This document shows positions 24,677-32,251 of a stretch of 64,000 nucleotides of DNA, piece by piece. Source of the DNA: Myxococcus llanfairpwllgwyngyllgogerychwyrndrobwllllantysiliogogogochensis. GTDB lineage: Bacteria > Myxococcota > Myxococcia > Myxococcales > Myxococcaceae. The stretch covers positions 32,505-96,504 of the forward strand of contig NZ_VIFM01000008.1 of assembly GCF_006636215.1 (NCBI RefSeq), in the 5' to 3' direction. Below the pieces are notes generated by a model, which saw nothing but the letters and a program-made list of their open reading frames with translations, did no database searches and had not been told where the DNA came from. The translations under genes and the position numbers were made by a program. The stretch's first letter is position 1; each line of letters opens with the position of its first letter.

Positions 24677-25930
24677 ATGCAAGCCTGCGGACTCGACTTC
24701 GGAACCAGCAACACCGCCGCGGCCCTGCCTGATGGCACGGTGCTGTCGCTGCAACCCCATACCTCGGAGCCCCGCCTCTTCCGCTCCGTGATGTTCTTCC
24801 CGGACGACGAGCGCGAGATCTACACAGGCGCCGACGCCATCAACCGCTACATGGAGGACAACACCGGACGCTTCATCCAGTCCGTGAAGTCCTTCCTCCA
24901 TTCGAACTCGTTCCGCGCCACCCAGGTGAAGGGCCGCACCTTCACCATCGAGGACCTGGTCGCCATCCTCCTGCGGCGCGTGCGCGAGGCGGCGGGCGCC
25001 CACATGGGCGGCCTTCCGGAGGCCGTCATCCTCGGCCGCCCCGCCGTCTTCACCCCGGACAAGGACGCGGACGCGCTCGCCCAGAAGCGCCTGCACCGTG
25101 CGGCTGAGCTGGCCGGCTTCCAGCACATCGAGTTCCTCATCGAGCCCATCGCCGCCGCGCTCGCCTATGAGGCCCAGCTCACCCGCGACGAGCTGGTCCT
25201 CGTGGCCGACTTCGGCGCCGGCACCACCGACCTCACCCTGATGCGCCTGGGCCCCTCGCGCCGAGGCGTCAAGGACCGCCGCCCGGACGTCGTGGGCTCC
25301 ACCGGTGTGCGCATCGGTGGAGACCGGTTCGACGCCGAAATCATGCGCCACAAGCTCTTGCCCCGCTTTGGCGCGGGCTCCACCTACCGGGTGCGAGGCC
25401 TGAGCGACAAGCGCCTGCCCATGCCCCAGCACGTCATGGCCAAGCTGTTGTCCTGGCACGAGATGTCCTTCATCCGGGAGAAGTCCACCCAGGACCTGCT
25501 GGACACCATGCTGGAGACCAGTGACAAGAAGCTCGAAATCGAGGCGCTCCACGACCTGGTGATGGACAACCTGGGCTACCGCCTGTTCCGCGCGATTGAA
25601 GCCGCCAAGGTGCGCCTGTCGCGCGACGAGGTGGCCACCGTGGACTTCGAGGAGGCCCGCATCAACCTCCACGAGCCCATCACCCGCGCGGAGTTCGAGG
25701 CGTTCAGCAAGCCGCTGCTCGACGAGCTGGAGCAGTGCACAGTAGGGCTGCTGTCGCGCCACCCCGAGGCGGCGAACATCGACGCCGTGTTCCTCACGGG
25801 TGGCTCCTCGCAGATTCCCGCCGTGCGCCAGCTCTACGTGAATCGCTTCGGCGAGGAGCGCGTGCGCACCGCTGACGCCTTCACCTCCGTGGCCGAGGGT
25901 CTGGGACGCGCCTCCGCCGCCTTCGGCTGA
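24677..25930 (+). CDS. Hsp70-family chaperone-like protein (YegD-like)
   Basis: 417 residues: an actin/Hsp70-type ATPase domain without the substrate-binding domain. Phosphate-1 loop CGLDFGTSNT (residues 4-13), phosphate-2 region VADFGAGTTDLTLM, and adenosine motif FLTGGSSQIPAVRQLY are all present. The length and layout match E. coli YegD, an Hsp70 homologue of uncertain role, rather than DnaK (about 640). No DnaJ or GrpE gene is nearby. It is divergent from the Gln/Ala-rich lipoprotein gene across 167 bases, which should hold both promoters. Confidence 0.9.
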   Translation: MQACGLDFGTSNTAAALPDGTVLSLQPHTSEPRLFRSVMFFPDDEREIYTGADAINRYMEDNTGRFIQSVKSFLHSNSFRATQVKGRTFTIEDLVAILLRRVREAAGAHMGGLPEAVILGRPAVFTPDKDADALAQKRLHRAAELAGFQHIEFLIEPIAAALAYEAQLTRDELVLVADFGAGTTDLTLMRLGPSRRGVKDRRPDVVGSTGVRIGGDRFDAEIMRHKLLPRFGAGSTYRVRGLSDKRLPMPQHVMAKLLSWHEMSFIREKSTQDLLDTMLETSDKKLEIEALHDLVMDNLGYRLFRAIEAAKVRLSRDEVATVDFEEARINLHEPITRAEFEAFSKPLLDELEQCTVGLLSRHPEAANIDAVFLTGGSSQIPAVRQLYVNRFGEERVRTADAFTSVAEGLGRASAAFG

Positions 25931-25931
25931 G

Positions 25932-25948
25932 CCGCGGTCCCACCGCGG
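25932..25948. terminator. Short hairpin after the Hsp70 gene
   Basis: CCGCGGT and ACCGCGG form a seven-bp stem with a three-base loop directly after the Hsp70 stop, between convergent genes. No T-run is seen. Confidence 0.45.
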
Positions 25949-25952
25949 ACAC

Positions 25953-25969
25953 TCATGGAATCATCATGA
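25953..25969. repeat. 17-bp repeat, copy A (TCATGGAATCATCATGA)
   Basis: This 17-bp box lies 24 bases past the 3' end of the duplicated-domain lipoprotein gene. It matches a second box upstream of the same gene at 16 of 17 positions. Each box is itself an imperfect palindrome with TCATG and CATGA arms. Confidence 0.75.
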
Positions 25970-25993
25970 ATCGCGGCCCACGGCGCTCGCGCC

Positions 25994-26944
25994 TCATGAG
26001 CCCTGAGCCAGGCCCTGCACGTAGATGAGCACCTCGCCTTGATGGTTGCCTGCCTTCAGGAGGCCACCCCAATAGGCAATCGCCGCGTCGACGTCCTCGT
26101 AGCCGACGACCCGGATACGGGCCGCATGGGGAGCGTGGCAACCGGGCCTGGTGAGGTCGGCGCGGGCCTGCTGGTCTGGACCGCCAATCAGCACCGCCCA
26201 GGTGCGGCGCTTGTCGTAGTCCTCGGGCTCTCCGGCGATGAAGGGCGCGAAGACCCGTGAGCCCTGACCGGTGACCACGATGAGGCGTCGGTCCGGATTC
26301 TCCTCGGGCTTGCAGAGGTCCACCGAGTAGCCGTCGTAAGCGCCCATGCGCGTCCGGATGTCCTCGGGCACGCCGACGTGCTGCACGACGTTGATGTGAA
26401 GGACCCCCGCGTAATCGCCCTCCTTCAGCCAGCGTCCCAGGTACGCGATGAGCGGGTCCACGGACTCGAAGCTCGACGTCTTGATGAAGGTCCCGCTCAA
26501 GACACACGGCTCGACGAAGGGCGGGCCACAGCGCTCGTAGAGCCAGCCCTGGGCCTTCATGTACTCGTAGTCGAGTCCCTCGATGCGTCCCGACAGGAAC
26601 TCCCTCACCCGAGGGTCCGACGAGCGCGTCACCATGGGGGAGTCGATGCGGAGCGCCGGACCGGAGTCACGGTCAGACGAGGGGTCACCAGACTCGGCTC
26701 GCGGCCACACGACGATGGGCCTGCGACCCTGTCCATGGAGCTCGACACCGCCCCACAACCCCACCCCCAGAGCCTTGGCGTCCTTCTCGAAGCGCCACGC
26801 CACGGAGTAGCCGTCGTATCGGCCCGGCTTCGTGTGGACGTCCTCGACCTGCCCCAGCTTCGGCGAGGGGCGCGACACACGTGGGGCACAGGCATTCGAC
26901 GAGAAGATGGCGACGAGGCCCACGGCGAGCAGGAGGCATCTCAT
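25994..26944 (-). CDS. Lipoprotein with an internal domain duplication
   Basis: 316 residues beginning at the ATG that opens a signal peptide with a lipobox-like end (FSSNAC). The mature protein seems to hold two copies of one domain: the first begins GRYDGYSVAWRFEKD and ends IAYLGRWLKEGDYAGVLHINV; the second begins GAYDGYSVDLCKPEEN and ends IAYWGGLLKAGNHQGEVLIYV. Between them each has a beta-rich core (RPIVVWPRA versus RLIVVTGQG). No known family was recognised. The gene stands alone on the minus strand and is bracketed by two 17-bp palindromic boxes, so it may be a transposed or co-regulated single-gene unit. Confidence 0.75.
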   Translation of the reverse strand: MRCLLLAVGLVAIFSSNACAPRVSRPSPKLGQVEDVHTKPGRYDGYSVAWRFEKDAKALGVGLWGGVELHGQGRRPIVVWPRAESGDPSSDRDSGPALRIDSPMVTRSSDPRVREFLSGRIEGLDYEYMKAQGWLYERCGPPFVEPCVLSGTFIKTSSFESVDPLIAYLGRWLKEGDYAGVLHINVVQHVGVPEDIRTRMGAYDGYSVDLCKPEENPDRRLIVVTGQGSRVFAPFIAGEPEDYDKRRTWAVLIGGPDQQARADLTRPGCHAPHAARIRVVGYEDVDAAIAYWGGLLKAGNHQGEVLIYVQGLAQGS

Positions 26945-26983
26945 GACGGGGGAGTCTCCCTCCCGCGCCCGCGCCAACACCCG

Positions 26984-27000
26984 TCATGAAATCATCATGA
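26984..27000. repeat. 17-bp repeat, copy B (TCATGAAATCATCATGA)
   Basis: The second box, 39 bases upstream of the start of the duplicated-domain lipoprotein gene and in the same orientation as copy A. It differs from copy A at one position. Confidence 0.75.
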
Positions 27001-27103
27001 TGCGGGGGCGCCACTGCCTGACACCTGCAACCCGGTGGAGTTCACCCCCGGCGACACACCGCCCGGAGTTCCAGCGTTCCGGGCGGCACGAGTCACGTCG
27101 CGA

Positions 27104-27532
27104 CTACTCGACCCAGTGGACCGTGCCCAGGCCGGCGGCGACCAGGTCACACACGTAGAAGATGTCGTCATAGGGGTAGTCGTCGTAGACGCCGCGCGCG
27201 GGGATGCAGCGCGCCGAGTTCGCGGCCGGAGCGTTGAGGTCCGCCGCGATGATGCGGCAAGGCGCGTGGTCCGTCGGGCCGCCACACTCCTCGGTGCAGC
27301 TGTCCGCGCGAATCCAGTACGGGTTGTAGAGGGGGTAGGAGTCCGCCTCCACCCAGCACAGACCGGAGGCGCACTCCGAGTCAGCCGAGCAGCCCGTGCC
27401 CGTTGCGTTCAGGCTCTGCGTCTGCTCCGCGGTCTCCGGCGTGGGCTCGGGGGCCTGCTCGGCGGGCGCGGTGTTGCAGCCCAGGAACGTGAGCGAAAAG
27501 AGGGAGGCAGTCACTGCGAGGAAGTTCCGCAT
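27104..27532 (-). CDS. Small Cys-rich lipoprotein
   Basis: 142 residues. The signal sequence MRNFLAVTASLFSLTFLGC ends in a lipobox; a short Pro/Glu linker (APEPTPETAEQTQ) follows, then a compact domain with eight Cys (GCSADSECASGLCW, SCTEECGG, PCRI, RCIP, VCDL) likely knotted by disulfides. The spacing CxxDxECxxGxC is typical of small myxobacterial surface modules, but no named family is claimed. It is divergent from another lipoprotein gene over an unusually AT-rich 270-base region. Confidence 0.75.
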   Translation of the reverse strand: MRNFLAVTASLFSLTFLGCNTAPAEQAPEPTPETAEQTQSLNATGTGCSADSECASGLCWVEADSYPLYNPYWIRADSCTEECGGPTDHAPCRIIAADLNAPAANSARCIPARGVYDDYPYDDIFYVCDLVAAGLGTVHWVE

Positions 27533-27802
27533 GGGGGAGTCCTTTCCAGGTGAAGGGAGGGGCGGAACCAACCATTCCTGGTGAACGGAACCAAGTGGAC
27601 TTCTCGCGAATTCTTATTTTCGTGGACAGAATTAGGTTTCAATTGACTCGGGTTACATCGGTCGTTCCAGCGAACACCGCTCTTGCTGGGAAGCAGTCAT
27701 CTGGGGCGGCAGTGACGGAAGATTTCAGCATTGGCGAAAGTGCGGAATCTCTGCATGGCCTGCCTCCGCCGCGTGTCTTCAGCGTGCAGAGGAGGATGCA
27801 CC
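27533..27802. promoter_or_regulatory. AT-rich divergent promoter region
   Basis: This spacer between two divergent lipoprotein genes contains a markedly AT-rich stretch at about 27600-27665 (for example TTCTTATTTTCGTGGAC and AATTAGGTTTCAATTGAC), unlike the rest of the window. It most likely carries promoters for both genes. Discrete boxes could not be fixed by eye. Confidence 0.5.
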
Positions 27803-28669
27803 ATGATGCGCGGGCGATGCCGTCTGGCGATGAGCCGGGTGATGACGAGTGCGTGTGTGAGTCTGCTGGCGGGTTGCATGTCGAGTTCCCAGGACTCGAT
27901 GCCGGAACTCCACGACAGCCATCAGCGGGGAGTCGGGACGTCTGACCAGGCATCTCAAGTCGAGGAGGCCATCTCCATTGGCGGCCACGACCTCACCCTC
28001 AACGCCTTGGGCAACCTGGTCCTGGAGTCCCTCGCGCGGTACTGGGACTCGTCCTACAAGGTCGGCGCCGAGGGCGGGCTCGTCATCCCAGAGTGGCCCG
28101 CTCTGGGCTCGCTCACGGTCGAGGCTCCGCTCGACGTCGCCTTGAACGACAATCTCATCCACATCTGCATGAATCGGATCGGCCCCCCGAACTGCGACTA
28201 TCTGATGAATACCGTCCAGCCCTCTATCAGGCTGCCACTCAAGGGCTCCATCAGCGTCAGCAGCAGCCATGTCTTCGACGAAGCGGTCATCACCCAAATC
28301 AGGGATGACCTGAACATGGGCGTGCCCCGCCCTGACGCGGGGTTCCTCAAGCTGGTTCTGACCCAGGTGGGCAACGGCTGTGACGTCACCGACGGAAACA
28401 CCTTGGTGGCGGGGATGGCCCAATTCTGGAACAACGTCAGTCTGTCGCCGGACAAGAAGACCTTTTCCTGGAACCTCACCCGCGCGAACGCAGCGGTCTT
28501 CGAGGACAGCTGCAGCCAGACGCAGGCTCCGGTGAATCTGACCCTGCGCGTCGCGCTGCCGCTCGTCTCCGCTGGCACGCAGTATCGTTCCTCCATCACC
28601 TTGAGCAACGACCCGCTGGTCATGCGTCCGGAATTCGCCTTGAAGCGGATCATCCTCACCAATATCTGA
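27803..28669 (+). CDS. Lipoprotein of unknown function
   Basis: 288 residues. The ATG at 27803 is used because GAGGAGGA lies at the right distance upstream (a second ATG follows directly). The signal sequence ends in SLLAGC. The mature protein is beta-rich with few charges (LNALGNLVLESLARYWD, LPLKGSISVSSSHVFDEAV) and ends FALKRIILTNI, possibly a beta-barrel or beta-sandwich; three Cys pairs may form disulfides. No family recognised. Its upstream flank is the AT-rich region, and a kelch-type lipoprotein gene follows 144 bases later. Confidence 0.72.
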   Translation: MMRGRCRLAMSRVMTSACVSLLAGCMSSSQDSMPELHDSHQRGVGTSDQASQVEEAISIGGHDLTLNALGNLVLESLARYWDSSYKVGAEGGLVIPEWPALGSLTVEAPLDVALNDNLIHICMNRIGPPNCDYLMNTVQPSIRLPLKGSISVSSSHVFDEAVITQIRDDLNMGVPRPDAGFLKLVLTQVGNGCDVTDGNTLVAGMAQFWNNVSLSPDKKTFSWNLTRANAAVFEDSCSQTQAPVNLTLRVALPLVSAGTQYRSSITLSNDPLVMRPEFALKRIILTNI

Positions 28670-28813
28670 ACGCCCCGCTCACATGCCGATGGTCAGCGAC
28701 AAGGCCCGCACATTGACCTGGATGACATGCGGCACATCAACCACAGCGCTCTGGAGGGGAGGCTGCGCGAGTCTTTCCGAGACATGAGGGGAAAAGGCCG
28801 CACAGGATGAGGG

Positions 28814-30133
28814 ATGCGAAGAATCTCCCGAGTCCTGCTCCCCGCCGCGTTGGTCTGGGCCGCCACGCTGTCTCCCGGCTGCGGTGAGAGCGAGCCCTCC
28901 AAAACACCTCCACGAGAGGATGGCGGTTCCAGTGCGGACGCGGGCGCCGGAGGTGACGGAGGTTCGGGTCCCGTGCCCGACGCGGGCGGAGTCGAGCCCG
29001 GCCCTGTCGACGCCATCATCGCCGCCATGCCGGAGGGCTCGTGGAAGGAGCTGCCCGGGACGAACATGGCGGACGTCTGCCCCACGCCGTACTCCAGCTA
29101 TCCGTGCGAAGCGGTGATGATTGCGTGGAGCGGCGGGGCCTACGACACGTTGAGAGACAGGTTGATTGTCTGGGGCGGCGGGCATGACGACTCGCCGTAC
29201 AACAACGTCTTCACGTTCGACCTCGCGACGATGAAGTGGAAGCGGTGGACGGAGCTGCCCGCGGGGATGACGGGCAACAGCGTCACGCCGGTGATGCGGG
29301 ACAAGCGCGTGGAGACGTGTGGCTTCTACCCGTCCGTCACGTCGCTCGCCATTCCCGACGCGAGCCTGACGGCCAGCGGCTACGTGCGTCCGGAGTTGTG
29401 TGACGAGCCGAGCATCGTCGCCCAGCTCGACACGCAGCAGCCGCGCAGCGCGCACACGTACGGCAACATCGCCTTCAGCGAGGCGACGGGTCGGTTCTAC
29501 GTGCTCGGCTCCGTGGGCACCTATCCCAGTGGGCAGGCGGGTTCGAGATTGGTGATGGGCTTCGACTTCGCGACGGGACGCTGGGTGCGCGGCGCGAACA
29601 ACCCGGTCATCGACTACGGGGCCAGCGCGACCGATGCACGCGGACACGTCTGGTATATCGGGCCGAGGAAGCTGCATGAGTACGACCCCGTCGCCAACAC
29701 CTGGACCGCGCATGCGGCGAACGGCGCGGGCTACTACTACGCGGGCGCGGATGTGGACACGCGGCGCAACGTCCTGGCGTTGGTGCGCGAGGGCGCCACG
29801 GTGTCGACGTATGCATTGAGCGACGCGGCGAAGACGCACGCCACCGTCACCACCACGGGGTTGAGCACGCCGGTGGGCGGAGCGCCGGGGCTCGCGTACT
29901 CACCGGTGCTGGACCGGTTCGTCGCGTACCCCGGTGGGAAGAGGCTGGCGCTGCTCGACCTGCCGAACGCGCGCTGGGTGGAAGTCACGGGCACGGGGGA
30001 TGACCCGGGCGCGCCAGCGTCGAACGGCACGTACGGGAGGTTCCGCTACAGCCCCGCGCGCAACGTGTTCATCGTCGTGAACGGGACACGGCGCAACGTG
30101 TTCCTCTGGAAGCCACCCTCGACGGCGCCGTAG
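28814..30133 (+). CDS. Kelch-like beta-propeller lipoprotein
   Basis: 439 residues. Signal peptide with lipobox (LSPGC), then an Asp/Ala/Gly linker (DGGSSADAGAGGDGGSG) typical of myxobacterial lipoproteins. The rest looks like a beta-propeller: repeated blades with LIVWGGGHDDSPYNNVFTFD, FYVLGSVGTYPSGQ, HVWYIGPRKLHEYDPVANTW and FVAYPGGKRLALLDLPNARW, which follow the kelch pattern of Gly-Gly, spaced aromatic residues and a Trp. No catalytic residues are evident. It is probably an outer-membrane-anchored surface protein; ligand unknown. Confidence 0.8.
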   Translation: MRRISRVLLPAALVWAATLSPGCGESEPSKTPPREDGGSSADAGAGGDGGSGPVPDAGGVEPGPVDAIIAAMPEGSWKELPGTNMADVCPTPYSSYPCEAVMIAWSGGAYDTLRDRLIVWGGGHDDSPYNNVFTFDLATMKWKRWTELPAGMTGNSVTPVMRDKRVETCGFYPSVTSLAIPDASLTASGYVRPELCDEPSIVAQLDTQQPRSAHTYGNIAFSEATGRFYVLGSVGTYPSGQAGSRLVMGFDFATGRWVRGANNPVIDYGASATDARGHVWYIGPRKLHEYDPVANTWTAHAANGAGYYYAGADVDTRRNVLALVREGATVSTYALSDAAKTHATVTTTGLSTPVGGAPGLAYSPVLDRFVAYPGGKRLALLDLPNARWVEVTGTGDDPGAPASNGTYGRFRYSPARNVFIVVNGTRRNVFLWKPPSTAP

Positions 30134-30256
30134 GGGCGCGTCCACGTCGTGATGGGTATTGGCCTGCGCCAGAGCAGGCCTGCCTTGCCGCACTGCTCGC
30201 GCCCAAATTGATCCCTCACCCTTTCACCCGAGGATTAAACTTCCGAAGATGGAGGC

Positions 30257-30577
30257 ATGCCTTCCATCCACTTCATCTGTCATGAGAATGAACACCTCCA
30301 CCGCGTGTCCGCGGATGGCCACTGGGAAAGTGGCAATTGGGCGATCAAAGCAGACGAAGCCAAGAAACTCGTCGGCGGGATGATCTACCTGCACAAGGCG
30401 AAGGCAAAGCCTTCCTACTTCGGCGGCAAGATCGAGGGGATTCGCGCACTGGCTACCGCAAATGAAGGGCCCACCCTATTCGTCCTCCGCTTCAAACACC
30501 TCCAAGAAGCAAGAGAGGTTCGCTGGAAAGGGGTCACCTTCGGCAGGGCCTGGACGAGTGGTGTGGTGGCTGACTGA
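30257..30577 (+). CDS. Small protein of unknown function in accessory island
   Basis: 106 residues, soluble, mildly basic, with no signal peptide and no family recognised. Features: ICHENEHLHRVSADGHWESG at the N-terminus with several His and Trp, and FGRAWTSGVVAD at the end. Its codon use is less GC-biased than its neighbours (AAT, GAA and CAT are used freely). The candidate ribosome site GGAGG sits only one base before the ATG, which is too close to be a good fit, so the start is uncertain. It lies beside a toxin/immunity pair and may belong to the same mobile unit. Confidence 0.55.
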   Translation: MPSIHFICHENEHLHRVSADGHWESGNWAIKADEAKKLVGGMIYLHKAKAKPSYFGGKIEGIRALATANEGPTLFVLRFKHLQEAREVRWKGVTFGRAWTSGVVAD

Positions 30578-30687
30578 TGGCAGAGGAACTCTCACCCTGC
30601 GATGCACATTCACCTGAGAGTTACGCGCTCCTTGCGGTGCGTGGCGCCTGGTCCGAAGGCGCCCGCGACTCGGGCTGACGCCCATGG

Positions 30688-31266
30688 TCACCGGAACGCC
30701 GATGAGTCACCCCACTCCGCCACGGGAATGAAGCGGAGCCCTTCAGGCGGAGGCGTCATCGCCAGCACCCGCTCCACCACGGTGCGGTGGAATAGATGCA
30801 CGACATGTTCCTCAAGGGTGAAGGCCAGCCGGTCCTCCAGCGGAATCTCCCGGAGGACAGCCTCATCGAGTACGAGCCGATCGAGCAGCAGCATGAACAG
30901 CCCCGTCTCGGAGTCCTCGAAGACGGAGTGCTCTCGATCCACGCAGCGAATCTCCCGCCACATATGGACCAGCCAATAACGATGCATGGCGTCTCCAACC
31001 TCGACGTCAGCAGGAATGAACTGGACACCTCGGAGGTCCACGGATTCCAGGACCTCCTTGAGCCGCGGCGACACGACGGGCGCCGGCAGACTGTGAAAGT
31101 CCACCAAGACGGGCTTCGCGGGAACAGGCTCACCGAGCCGCAGTTTGACCGGCTCACTGACAGCCACGGGCCGCGCCTTTCGGAACGCGCTTCCGGACTG
31201 GTTCCACGCAAGCAGCGGATGGTGCTGCGAGCGCGCGCGCATGAGGATGAAGTACTCTTGTTGCAT
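30688..31266 (-). CDS. Imm11-type immunity protein (MXAN_0049-like)
   Basis: 192 residues, cytosolic, resembling the Imm11 family (immunity MXAN_0049 domain): DFHSLPAPVVSPRLKEVLES, GVQFIPADVEV, YWLVHMWREIRCVDREHS and LEEHVVHLFHRTVVERVLAM follow its pattern. Such proteins neutralise a linked toxin. The start at MQQEYF is chosen because AGGTGGGGG precedes it and the longer frame would run into the toxin gene. The gene follows the AHH nuclease gene by four bases on the same strand, the usual toxin-then-immunity order. It has lower GC than the neighbourhood. Confidence 0.8.
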   Translation of the reverse strand: MQQEYFILMRARSQHHPLLAWNQSGSAFRKARPVAVSEPVKLRLGEPVPAKPVLVDFHSLPAPVVSPRLKEVLESVDLRGVQFIPADVEVGDAMHRYWLVHMWREIRCVDREHSVFEDSETGLFMLLLDRLVLDEAVLREIPLEDRLAFTLEEHVVHLFHRTVVERVLAMTPPPEGLRFIPVAEWGDSSAFR

Positions 31267-31270
31267 GGGC

Positions 31271-32005
31271 CTACGCCCCCACCTGAAGTGCTCGTCGTGG
31301 AAGAGCCTTCTGCGTGGTGCCGTGACGTGCACCATGACGTCGACCGCGCGGACATGGGAGGCGTGGCTTGCCCGGAATGCTCAACGCACCAGAGCAGCCG
31401 TTGCCCCCCGGGAGGTAGTCCAGGCCATCGGTGGTGAGGGTCCAAGCCCCCTTCGCGACCTTCCCCAATATGTCTCGGCTGAGGCGGTCCAACGTATTCG
31501 TCAGTGCCGTCGGCTTCGCGCAGAAGCCCCCACGGTCTACCGACCGCGATACGCCCTCCAGGAGCTTGTTCACAGCCTCGGGATAGGCCAGATCCAGGTC
31601 GAAGGCCCAACCGCCGGAGTGGGGCCCTCGGTGAACGGGGGTATGAAGCTCACAGGCGACTGCGGGAACGGTGGGAAGAAGGACACCGTTCTCCGCGCGG
31701 TTGATGTCGTAGCCGAAGTACCAGCAAGCACGCGCCCAGTCTTCGTCTCCACTCATCGACTCCGAGCAGATGAGATGATGGGCTGCAATGGAATAGGCCC
31801 CGGTGAACCAGGGGTGCGATTCAGGCCCCGCTCCGTTGAGGATGTTCCTGCTCAACGTTCCGGAGCTGCCTTCATTCGACCCAGGCTCCGCCGCCAAGGC
31901 ATGCGCTGGCTTCCCGCAGAATGCGCACGCCTGCCACTTCGCGGGCTCGGGCCACCCATTCGAACTTCTGACCGGAAGCGTCCGCTCCCACGTGCCGACA
32001 GGCAT
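31271..32005 (-). CDS. AHH-domain nuclease toxin (HNH superfamily)
   Basis: 244 residues. A Cys pair (CAFC, 27-30) precedes the AHH motif at residues 75-77 within YSIAAHHLIC, followed by GYDINRAENGVLLPT and downstream His121, His125 and His129 (HTPVHRGPH), the arrangement of AHH nucleases, which cleave nucleic acid in polymorphic toxin systems. There is no signal peptide, PAAR, Rhs or other delivery domain, so it looks like an effector in trans or a stand-alone toxin. The ATG is preferred because an in-frame stop lies 14 codons upstream. An Imm11-type immunity gene follows four bases later. Confidence 0.8.
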   Translation of the reverse strand: MPVGTWERTLPVRSSNGWPEPAKWQACAFCGKPAHALAAEPGSNEGSSGTLSRNILNGAGPESHPWFTGAYSIAAHHLICSESMSGDEDWARACWYFGYDINRAENGVLLPTVPAVACELHTPVHRGPHSGGWAFDLDLAYPEAVNKLLEGVSRSVDRGGFCAKPTALTNTLDRLSRDILGKVAKGAWTLTTDGLDYLPGGNGCSGALSIPGKPRLPCPRGRRHGARHGTTQKALPRRALQVGA

Positions 32006-32251
32006 GGGGCCAGCACACTCCCAGGCAAGCTCATTGTGAACCCCCTAAATGAGAACCGATTCCAGACAAGACAGTCAGGGAGGACCGTCCGGAACTCGGC
32101 GCCCCAACCCAGCGGACTCTCAGAGCATGCCCCTGAGGGCAGAGTCCTTTTTGGCGGGCGCTTCGGCAAACGCTGAGGAGAAGCCCCCGCCGACGCGGAA
32201 CCCGCCCCAACATCACGCCAGGGGCGCTGGGGCAGGCGCCGAAGCCGCGCG

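Noticed and set aside
32006..32251. N-terminal extension or delivery domain of the AHH toxin
   Set aside because: An in-frame TAG at 32045-32047 blocks extension, and no other open frame here resembles PAAR, Rhs or a signal peptide.
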